Shown here: piece after piece, positions 1-5,234 of the stretch
How positions within the stretch are numbered: position 1 is the first letter of the stretch
Layout of the letters: every line of letters starts with the position of its first letter
Assembly: GCA_035456265.1 (NCBI GenBank)
Contig: DATIDP010000042.1
Span: 1 to 5,234 of the forward strand
Direction of reading: 5' to 3'
Length of the DNA: 5,234 nt
Source: DASUPK01 sp035456265
GTDB lineage: Bacteria; Actinomycetota; Thermoleophilia; Solirubrobacterales; 70-9
Translations under genes and position numbers: made by a program
The notes under the pieces: model-generated
Databases searched by the model: none
The model's input: the letters and a program-made list of their open reading frames with translations, nothing else
What the model was told of the DNA's origin: nothing

Positions 1-687
1 GTCGTCGGCCTGTTCGCCATCGGCGTGATCAACAAGGAGGACCGCGAGGCGGCGCGCCGCTTCTTCCGTCTCATCCTGCCGAGCCGCTGGGTGCGCTCCC
101 CGGAGATCGAGGACGGCCTGCGTCAGCTTGGGCCCGAAAACGTCACCGCACTGGAGAAGGTCATCGTGCGCGGGTCGACGCCGGGCATGCTGGTCCACCC
201 GCTGGACGCGCGCCCGGGCGAGGTCGAGGCTCGGATGGTCGGACTACTCCGCAAGCTCGACGGGGACAGCGAGCCGACCGAGCACGACGCGCGCATCGGC
301 GAGTACCTGTTCGACGAGATGACCATCGCGGAGCACGACGAGCTGGGCCGCTCGCTCTGGGAGGAGGACGTCGACCCGGAGGACCTCCACTCCCTCGAGG
401 GGGTCGTCCGCAAGCTGCACGGGCTGCCGAAGCGGTCCTGGGCGGAGGCGGGTGCAAGCAGTGACCCGGCGCGGGAGGGGCAGCGCTGGCGGCTGCTGCG
501 GCGCAGGCGCTCAGGCGGTGAGCCCCGAGAAGCTCGCGATGTCAGCGAGCTCGAGCGGGCGCAGGAGCCGGAAGTCGTTGCGTCCCGCGGAGTCTTCGGA
601 GGCGACTACCTCGAAGCCGGCGCGCAGCAGGGCGACCACGATCGTGGCCGGAGTGGCGAGGCCGCTCGCGCTCACCCCGAGCAGTAG
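1..687 (+). CDS. C-terminal part of an unidentified protein, possibly a polysaccharide flippase/exporter (5' end outside window)
   Basis: Frame 1 is open from the first base, beginning VVGLFAIGVINKEDREAARR, and stops at TAG 685-687. The GTG at 25 has no ribosome binding site and sits inside a continuing hydrophobic stretch, so the true start lies upstream. The hydrophobic run followed by charged residues and RRFFRLILP resembles the last membrane helix and cytoplasmic junction of Wzx-type flippases. About 120 acidic, soluble residues follow (for example EYLFDEMTIAEHDELGRSLW and EEDVDPEDLHSLEGVVRKL). From about base 450 the translation turns into Arg/Gly/Glu-rich sequence typical of an antisense reading. 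The last 177 bp are antisense to the convergent deacetylase-fusion gene, whose frame there is clearly protein-like. The coding status of 1 to about 450 is good; the flippase identity is a weak inference from one short membrane-like segment and the neighbouring polysaccharide genes. Confidence 0.6.
   Translation, partial: VVGLFAIGVINKEDREAARRFFRLILPSRWVRSPEIEDGLRQLGPENVTALEKVIVRGSTPGMLVHPLDARPGEVEARMVGLLRKLDGDSEPTEHDARIGEYLFDEMTIAEHDELGRSLWEEDVDPEDLHSLEGVVRKLHGLPKRSWAEAGASSDPAREGQRWRLLRRRRSGGEPREARDVSELERAQEPEVVASRGVFGGDYLEAGAQQGDHDRGRSGEAARAHPEQ
506..526. terminator. Candidate hairpin at the convergent 3' junction
   Basis: An inverted repeat pairs GCTCA (509-513) with TGAGC (519-523) around a GGCGG loop. 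It is extended by GG (506-507) pairing with CC (525-526) across a single C-C mismatch. It covers the TGA stop of the minus-strand deacetylase-fusion gene (511-513). There is no T-run on either side, so a classical Rho-independent terminator is not shown. GC-rich hairpins without a U-tract are plausible terminators in actinobacteria, but a chance stem in GC-rich coding DNA is also possible. Confidence 0.3.
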
Positions 688-3288
688 CTGCCCCCCTGGG
701 CGCAGTGAGCGGTAGAGGGCGCCGCACGCCTCCTGGAGGCGCTCCAGATCGATCCGCTCGATCGCTCCCGAGCAGATGACCACGTCGCAGGACGCGGCGG
801 CCGGAGCCGCGCCGACGAGTTCCTCCGGCCCGGTGCCGGTCACCTGCACGTCCTCGATATCGATCCGCGGGGCCGCGCTGCCCCCGGCAGTGATCACGAG
901 CACGTCGTCGCCGGGTGCGACGGCGCCGAAGCGATTCACCAGATCGGCCGGTGCTGGGGCCCCGCTCTTGCCTTGGGCGGTCTCCTCGCTCGCGGCGCTC
1001 TGCGGTCCCGTCGCTGCCGAGTCCGCGCCGAGCTGACCCGCGCCGCCGTCCGCCGCGCGCCGCAGGGTGAAGTCGGCTCCGGCGGTGCGCAGCTCCTCGT
1101 CGGGGATGGCCGCGAGCTTGTCCGGAAACCGCTCCAGGGCGGCGATCTCGATCCCCGACCGCGAGACGGGGCGCCGCCCGATGATCTCGAAGCCCTGTGC
1201 AGCCAGCCAGGACGAGAAGGTCGAGGCGTCCCAGGCGGTGACCTCATCCGCTCGCAGGGTCGAGGCCGGGAAGAGCAGCTCCGCGAGAGGCGGTTCGCCG
1301 TTGTTGCCGGGCTCCGGCGCCGCCCCCAGCGTGCGCACCCTGAGCACGAGGGCCCCGTCCTCTCGGAGCATTCCGGCTGCGGCGTCGAGCCTCCCGCGCA
1401 GCTTCGATGGCGCGCAGCGCTCAAAGCCGGAGAGCCAGACCACCACGTCGAACCTGCCCGTCGCGTCGGCCCTCGGCCCCTCCAATCGCTCGGCCGACTT
1501 CACTCCCCTGCGCTCGAGCCACGGGGTGACGGCGGGCGCGCCCTCGCCGACCACCGCCACGTCCTTGCCCTCCCAGGAGACGTCCGCGTTGACCAGCGCG
1601 GAGACGTCGTCGCCGCCGGACTGGGTCCGGGCACGGCCCGGCGTTCCGGTTGAGGTCAGATGCTCGAGCAGCTCCCGCGAGTAGACGCGGGTGCCCGTGA
1701 CGGTCGCGGCGCCGTGTGGCCGGTCGATCACCGGAACCGGATCGACCGGCTCCCGCCGCACCTCACGGGGGAAGCTGCCGGCGATCTCGCGCAGTTCGGC
1801 AAAGGTGACGCAGCGGGCGTCGTCGCGGTCCGCGATCCGGCGCAGGATTCCGGCGACCCGGAAGACGAGGTCCTCGTCGAGCCGGCCGTCGATCAGCCTC
1901 GGGCTGGCGGCGACCTCCAGCATGACCCGGTCCGCGACCTCCTTGCGGACGCGGGCGCGAAGGCTGCGCTCGTACTCCGCGATCGCCTCCTGCGTCACGT
2001 CCCGATCCACCCTCATCAACTCGCATGAGTGCGAGACGTAGGTCGCGATTCGGGGAACGCCGGTGGGGGAGACCGGCATTCGCGAGACCGGATCCCCGGC
2101 CGTCGCGTTCGGGGCGAGCGCACGTGTCTCGGGCGCGTCGCGTTGATCGCGGACCAGCGTCCAGGTGGGCGGCACCTCGAGGACGTCGCCGATCCAATAC
2201 GGCTGCGTCCTCGTCCTCATCCACTCGGAGACGTGGGCGTGGAAGTACGCCTGGACGGAGGAGTCGATCTTGATCCCGAACTCCTCGAGCACGGGAAAGT
2301 GCTCGTCGGTGATCCTGTAGCCGCCGGCGCGATAGGCACCCGGCTGCTTGCCGGTGAGGCGCTCGAACACCTGTACCGCCAGCCCCATCAGCCTGCGGAA
2401 CCGGTCGCCGTCCATGTTGGCCATGTCGCCGGCGAGGGCGCGCACCGCCGGGTCGTCGGAGTTGCGCAGGTGCTCGTCGTGGACGTGCAACTCGACCTCG
2501 TGTCCACGCTCCGCGATCGCATCCACCGTGCGCTGGAGCGCCTCGCGCCCGTACTGGAACTGGGAGAGCACGTCGACGAAGAAGCAGCCGCGGAACCCGA
2601 AATGCTCGAGCAGGTCCATGTGCAGCCCGACCCCGTAGTGCTCGAAGTTGCCGTAGTCGCCGAAAATCAGCTCGTCGACCGCCGTGGCGGGATTCGGGTC
2701 GCTCTGGCGGGCCAGGAATCCCTCCGTGTCGATGGTGAAGGCGAGCAGCAGCGGCGCCGCTCCGTCGGATTCGAGCGGGGGTGGCGGGTCGCGCCTCTCG
2801 CCGACGAGCACGCGCAGCGGCAGCGGGCGCCACTCGGTCCCCTCGTCCCAGTCGCCGTCCCGCCAGGAGTGAACCCGCATCACCAGGTCATGGCCGCGTT
2901 CGCTCGGGGAGGGGACGTACGGGTATGAGCTGCCGAGGACCGGCCTGTCGAGGACGGTGCGCGCCGCGGTCTGGTCGGCGATCACGAGCCGGTGCACGGA
3001 GCTCACGCCCTCCCAGCGCAGGATCGTGACGTCGGCGCGCGGGTCCGGCACCGGGACCCGCACGGTCGGGCCGGCCTCCTCCCAGGCGCCCTCCTCGGCG
3101 CGCTCCGGGAGGAACTCGAGCCTCGCCTCGATCTCGCGCCCGTCCGCCAAGGAGGTGTCCAGGGCGTAGCGCGGCTGGTCGAGCGGGTCCGTCCGGAGCA
3201 GCCGCTCGCCGGTCGACGAGTCGGTGACCGTCAGCCTGTAGGCGCTCGCCCCCCTCAGCGGTGTCCACTCGAGATTGATCGCTTCCAT
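511..3288 (-). CDS. Multidomain polysaccharide deacetylase fused to two methyltransferase-like domains (925 aa)
   Basis: The ATG at 3288 (MEAINLEW) is chosen because GGAG lies 7 nt upstream and the reading before it is low-quality sequence antisense to the next gene. Domains: residues 1-160, two fibronectin-III-like beta repeats aligned at W8/W92 and YRLTV/HRLVI; residues 180-505, a NodB/CE4 polysaccharide deacetylase with FTIDTEG (184-190), GHEVELHVHDEH (262-273), YRAGGY (319-324), IDSSV (341-345), DVLEVP (368-373) and SHSCELM (419-425); residues 535-715, a methyltransferase-like Rossmann domain (DVAVVGEGAP 576-585, FDVVVW 613-618, MLREDGALVLRV 640-651); a Gly/Ala/Ser/Glu-rich linker (745-782); residues 783-912, a second such domain (DDVLVITAGGSAAP, CDVVICS, LRPGGQLLLGVSASG). 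There is no signal peptide or membrane helix, so it is probably cytoplasmic. Known family chemistry is N- or O-deacetylation of glycans; the substrate is unknown. Neither Rossmann domain has an intact GxGxG loop, so methyl transfer is doubtful. A DTE-type NodB domain suggests glycan-assembly deacetylases such as the WbmS/WalW-like groups, from memory and not verified. Confidence 0.88.
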   Translation of the reverse strand: MEAINLEWTPLRGASAYRLTVTDSSTGERLLRTDPLDQPRYALDTSLADGREIEARLEFLPERAEEGAWEEAGPTVRVPVPDPRADVTILRWEGVSSVHRLVIADQTAARTVLDRPVLGSSYPYVPSPSERGHDLVMRVHSWRDGDWDEGTEWRPLPLRVLVGERRDPPPPLESDGAAPLLLAFTIDTEGFLARQSDPNPATAVDELIFGDYGNFEHYGVGLHMDLLEHFGFRGCFFVDVLSQFQYGREALQRTVDAIAERGHEVELHVHDEHLRNSDDPAVRALAGDMANMDGDRFRRLMGLAVQVFERLTGKQPGAYRAGGYRITDEHFPVLEEFGIKIDSSVQAYFHAHVSEWMRTRTQPYWIGDVLEVPPTWTLVRDQRDAPETRALAPNATAGDPVSRMPVSPTGVPRIATYVSHSCELMRVDRDVTQEAIAEYERSLRARVRKEVADRVMLEVAASPRLIDGRLDEDLVFRVAGILRRIADRDDARCVTFAELREIAGSFPREVRREPVDPVPVIDRPHGAATVTGTRVYSRELLEHLTSTGTPGRARTQSGGDDVSALVNADVSWEGKDVAVVGEGAPAVTPWLERRGVKSAERLEGPRADATGRFDVVVWLSGFERCAPSKLRGRLDAAAGMLREDGALVLRVRTLGAAPEPGNNGEPPLAELLFPASTLRADEVTAWDASTFSSWLAAQGFEIIGRRPVSRSGIEIAALERFPDKLAAIPDEELRTAGADFTLRRAADGGAGQLGADSAATGPQSAASEETAQGKSGAPAPADLVNRFGAVAPGDDVLVITAGGSAAPRIDIEDVQVTGTGPEELVGAAPAAASCDVVICSGAIERIDLERLQEACGALYRSLRPGGQLLLGVSASGLATPATIVVALLRAGFEVVASEDSAGRNDFRLLRPLELADIASFSGLTA

Positions 3289-3290
3289 GG
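3285..3290. other. CCATGG palindrome holding both divergent start codons
   Basis: The self-complementary hexamer contains an ATG on each strand: minus 3288-3286 for the deacetylase fusion and plus 3287-3289 for the zinc-ribbon methyltransferase-like gene. If both are used, the two coding regions overlap by 2 bp at their 5' ends and each gene's promoter must lie inside the other. The minus start is supported by a Shine-Dalgarno sequence; the plus start is not. Confidence 0.55.
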
Positions 3291-4009
3291 ATCGGCTCCA
3301 GGTGCTGGCTAGGCTAAGCGACCCGGTGGTTGCCCGGTGCAACATCTGTGGGGGGACCGAGTTCGAGCCCGGGCCGCGAGGGAGGCCCAGCCCGGACGGC
3401 GGCCCGCCCCGCTGCGTCAACTGCGGCTCGCTGGAGCGGCACCGTGCCCTGCGCCGGGCGTTCGTGCTGATCCCGCAGCCGATGCTCGCCTGGCGCCGCG
3501 CGCTCCAGTTCGCGCCCGACTCCTCGCTGGACGAGTCGTGGTTCCGCAGCTTCGAGGGGTCGGAGTACGGAGGCGAGAACAGCATCGACATGCAGGCGAT
3601 CGACCGGCCGGACGGCAGCTACGACTTCATCAGCCTGAGCCTGGTGCTCGAGTTCGTGCCCGACGATCGCGGGGCGTTCAGTGAGCTGCTCCGCGTGGGT
3701 TCTGATGACCTGATCCTGCACCTCACCTTCAACTCCGGGCTGACCGGCGAGGAGTCGAGTCACACGGAGGAGCCGAGCGGCGAGTACGGCCACTACCACG
3801 ACTACGGCCGCGACTTCGAGCAGCGGTTCGAGACGGCCGAGCGCGGGCTCTCGACGTTGATCATCGAGATCCCGGACCCCGTCACCGGTGACGTCACCTA
3901 TCCGTTCTGCTTCCTGTGCCGCCGGCGGATCGACGCCGAGACGCTGGCAGCCGCGTTCGAGGCGGAGCCGGCCGCCTCGCTCGAGTCCTTGACGCGGGTT
4001 CCGGGGTAG
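3287..4009 (+). CDS. Zinc-ribbon class I methyltransferase-like protein (240 aa)
   Basis: The N-terminus has a four-cysteine zinc-ribbon-like motif, CNIC (18-21) and CVNC (43-46), followed by GSLERHR (47-53). This arrangement is characteristic of a family of SAM-dependent methyltransferases in which a Cys4 knuckle precedes the fold. The family pattern continues with LQFAPDSSL (73-81, for the usual LHIAPE-type motif I), SYDFISLSLVLEFVPDD (111-127, for the FDxVxxxHVLEHVPDD motif), SELLRV (132-137) and YGHYHDYGRDF (167-177). The glycine pair normally following RVL is replaced by GSDDLIL, and the His residues of HVLEH are absent, so activity is uncertain. An extra CxxC (C208, C211) occurs in the C-terminal part. 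The substrate is unknown; context suggests a glycan or glycolipid. Start choice is uncertain: ATG 3287 has no ribosome binding site, and GTG 3326 (giving 227 aa and still keeping the zinc motif) or TTG 3275 are alternatives. It is divergent from the deacetylase fusion and convergent with malic enzyme. Confidence 0.85.
   Translation: MDRLQVLARLSDPVVARCNICGGTEFEPGPRGRPSPDGGPPRCVNCGSLERHRALRRAFVLIPQPMLAWRRALQFAPDSSLDESWFRSFEGSEYGGENSIDMQAIDRPDGSYDFISLSLVLEFVPDDRGAFSELLRVGSDDLILHLTFNSGLTGEESSHTEEPSGEYGHYHDYGRDFEQRFETAERGLSTLIIEIPDPVTGDVTYPFCFLCRRRIDAETLAAAFEAEPAASLESLTRVPG
3296..3299 (-). promoter_or_regulatory. Ribosome binding site of the deacetylase-fusion gene
   Basis: On the minus strand the sequence reads CCTGGAGCCGATCC then ATG. 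GGAG is 7 nt from the start codon, a good Shine-Dalgarno spacing. It decides the start at 3288 over the longer open frame to 3591, whose extra 101 codons are antisense to the zinc-ribbon gene. The site itself lies inside that divergent gene's first codons. Confidence 0.65.
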
Positions 4010-4016
4010 GCGGCGG

Positions 4017-4040
4017 GTCGGCCGGCTACGTGCCGGCGAC
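4017..4040. terminator. Candidate bidirectional terminator hairpin between convergent genes
   Basis: GCCGGC (4021-4026) pairs with GCCGGC (4032-4037) around the loop TACGT (4027-4031). The stem is extended by GTC (4017-4019) with GAC (4038-4040) across one bulged G at 4020. It begins 8 bp after the zinc-ribbon gene's TAG and contains the malic enzyme stop codon (complement of CTA, 4026-4028) at the stem-loop junction. The position between two convergent stops fits a shared terminator. No U-tract follows on either strand, so this would be a stem-only type; function is inferred. Confidence 0.45.
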
Positions 4041-5234
4041 GTCGGGCGCGCCCTCGAGGCTCGCGGCGGTCTGGTCGGCGGCGGCGCCGTCGCCGCCGAG
4101 GATCTCGTAGGTGCCCGTCTCCTCGGAGAAGCGGGCCAGTCCGGCCTCCTTGGCCTCCTGGACGACGGTGCGCGCCACACTCGCGGCGACGTCGCGGTTG
4201 AAGACCGAGGGGATGATGTAGTCCTCCGCCAGGTCGTCGTCGGTGACCACCTCGGCGATGCCGCGCGCGGCGGCGAGCTTCATCTCCTCGGTGATCTTCG
4301 GCGCTCCGGCGTCGAGCGCCCCGCGGAAGATGCCCGGGAAGCAGAGGACGTTGTTGATCTGGTTCGGGTAGTCCGAGCGGCCGGTGGCCATGATCCGGAC
4401 GTACTGGTCGGCCTCCTCGGGCATCACCTCCGGCGTCGGGTTCGCCATCGCGAAGACGATCGGGTCGGCGTTCATCTTGGCCAGGGACTCGGGCTCGACC
4501 AGGCCGGGACCGGAGAGCCCAATGAAGAGGTCGCAGCCCTCGATCACCTCGTTCGGCCCGCCGGTGAGCTTCTCGTCGTTGGTGTTCTCCGCGAACCAGC
4601 GCTTGATTCCGGACATCGAGCCGTCGGCGTAGTCCGCCCGCTCGGTGGAGATCGCGCCCAGGCGGTCGCAGCCGATGATCTGCGAGACGCCGGACTCCTG
4701 CATCATCTTCGTGCAGGCGATCCCGGCCGCCCCGGTGCCGAGCACCAGCACGCGCAGGCTCTCGATCGGCTTGCCGGTGATCTTCAGGGAGTTGAAGAGA
4801 GCGGCCATGACGACGACCGCCGTGCCGTGCTGGTCGTCGTGGAAGACGGGGATGTCGAGCTCGTCCTTGAGCCGCCCCTCGATCTCGAAGCAGCGCGGGG
4901 CGGAGATGTCCTCGAGGTTGATCCCGCCGAAGGTGGGGGCGATGAGCTTGACGGTCTGGATGATCTCCTCGGGGTCGTTGGTGGCAAGGCAGATCGGGAA
5001 TGCGTCGACGCCGGCGAACTCCTTGAAGAGCATCGCCTTGCCCTCCATCACGGGCATCGCCGCCTCCGGGCCGATGTCTCCCAGTCCGAGCACCGCGCTG
5101 CCGTCGGAGACGACGGCGACTGTGTTCTTCTTGATCGTGTACTCGAAGGCCTTCGAGCGGTCGGCGTGGATGTCCTGGCAGACCCGGGCGACGCCCGGCG
5201 TGTAGGCCATCGAGAGGTCGTCGCGGGTCTTCAG
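4026..5234 (-). CDS. NAD(P)-dependent malic enzyme, oxaloacetate-decarboxylating (N-terminus outside window)
   Basis: It catalyses oxidative decarboxylation of malate to pyruvate and CO2 with reduction of NAD or NADP, linking the TCA cycle to pyruvate in the cytoplasm. The frame is open to the window edge and gives 402 residues. The first residues, LKTRDDLSMAYTPGVARVC, match the conserved family segment, so the Met at 5210 is internal. Numbered from the window edge: catalytic Tyr11 in YTPGVA and Lys66 in MEGKAMLFKEFAG (equivalent to Tyr39 and Lys94 of E. coli MaeB); metal ligands Glu108/Asp109 in GGINLED and an Asp at 133-134 in FHDDQHGT; the Rossmann loop GTGAAG (166-171); GRSDYPNQINNV (285-296); and YIIPSVFNRDVA near the end. 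The C-terminus is complete, with an acidic/Ala-rich tail and no phosphotransacetylase-like domain, unlike MaeB. Actinobacterial relatives often have an N-terminal ACT domain, which could lie outside the window. NAD versus NADP preference cannot be decided here. Confidence 0.97.
   Translation of the reverse strand: MKTRDDLSMAYTPGVARVCQDIHADRSKAFEYTIKKNTVAVVSDGSAVLGLGDIGPEAAMPVMEGKAMLFKEFAGVDAFPICLATNDPEEIIQTVKLIAPTFGGINLEDISAPRCFEIEGRLKDELDIPVFHDDQHGTAVVVMAALFNSLKITGKPIESLRVLVLGTGAAGIACTKMMQESGVSQIIGCDRLGAISTERADYADGSMSGIKRWFAENTNDEKLTGGPNEVIEGCDLFIGLSGPGLVEPESLAKMNADPIVFAMANPTPEVMPEEADQYVRIMATGRSDYPNQINNVLCFPGIFRGALDAGAPKITEEMKLAAARGIAEVVTDDDLAEDYIIPSVFNRDVAASVARTVVQEAKEAGLARFSEETGTYEILGGDGAAADQTAASLEGAPDVAGT

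Noticed and set aside
480..496. Small inverted repeat GCAGC/GCTGC near the left convergent junction
   Set aside because: A 5 bp stem with a 7-base loop is too weak to call; the hairpin on the stop codon at 506-526 is better.
1763..2833. Long Arg/Ala/Pro-rich minus-strand frame inside the deacetylase fusion
   Set aside because: It is a shadow frame caused by high GC content; the overlapping frame carries all NodB motifs.
2029..2928. Long plus-strand open frame opposite the deacetylase domain (299 codons)
   Set aside because: It is a mirror of the codon bias of the minus-strand gene, with no recognisable motif and no ribosome binding site.
3311..3342. Possible promoter for the deacetylase fusion: TAGCCT (complement of 3311-3316) with TTGCAC upstream on the minus strand
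   Set aside because: The spacer is about 20 bp, too long for a usual sigma-70-type promoter, and a TAnnnT match is weak evidence on its own.
3289..3591. N-terminal extension of the deacetylase-fusion frame by 101 codons
   Set aside because: The extension is antisense to the zinc-ribbon gene, has Ser/Arg/Pro-rich unnatural composition, and the ATG at 3288 has a good ribosome binding site.
2971..4081. Shared 13-mer GGTCTGGTCGGCG at 2971 and 4069
   Set aside because: It is a short match inside two unrelated coding regions with no flanking similarity, as expected by chance in GC-rich DNA.
3314..4180. Minus-strand open frame across the zinc-ribbon gene and the malic enzyme 3' end
   Set aside because: It has extreme Arg/Pro/Ala composition and overlaps two well-supported genes in other frames.

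Overview
The window is strongly GC-rich, densely coding DNA with G/C-biased third codon positions. The malic enzyme at the right end carries the RDDLSM-YTPGVARVC signature typical of actinobacterial enzymes. I therefore infer an actinobacterium (Actinomycetota), possibly one of the deeper high-GC lineages; the lineage is inference only. No tRNA, rRNA, CRISPR array, insertion sequence or prophage gene was seen.

Layout, left to right: (1) the 3' end of a plus-strand gene (1-687) whose start lies outside the window. A hydrophobic stretch and basic junction lead into a long acidic soluble tail; this may be the C-terminus of a membrane polysaccharide exporter, but that is uncertain. Its frame runs 177 bp into the next gene. 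(2) A minus-strand gene (511-3288) for a 925-residue multidomain protein: two fibronectin-III-like beta repeats, a NodB/CE4-type polysaccharide deacetylase domain with a DTE active-site variant, and two tandem methyltransferase-like Rossmann domains without a canonical SAM-binding glycine loop. (3) A divergent plus-strand gene (3287-4009) for a 240-residue zinc-ribbon plus methyltransferase-like protein. Its ATG and that of gene 2 lie in the same CCATGG palindrome. (4) A minus-strand NAD(P)-dependent malic enzyme (4026-5234), cut at its N-terminus by the window edge, convergent with gene 3 and separated from it by 16 bp.

Genes 1-3 look like the edge of a surface-glycan or glycoconjugate locus: a possible exporter, a deacetylase fused to methyltransferase folds, and a separate methyltransferase-like protein. 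The fusion protein has no signal peptide or membrane segment, so it probably acts in the cytoplasm. The malic enzyme is central carbon metabolism and probably marks the housekeeping border of the locus. Both convergent junctions carry a GC-rich hairpin at a stop codon, without a T-run, and these may be bidirectional terminators. The most unusual content is the domain composition of gene 2 together with its start-codon-overlapping divergent partner.
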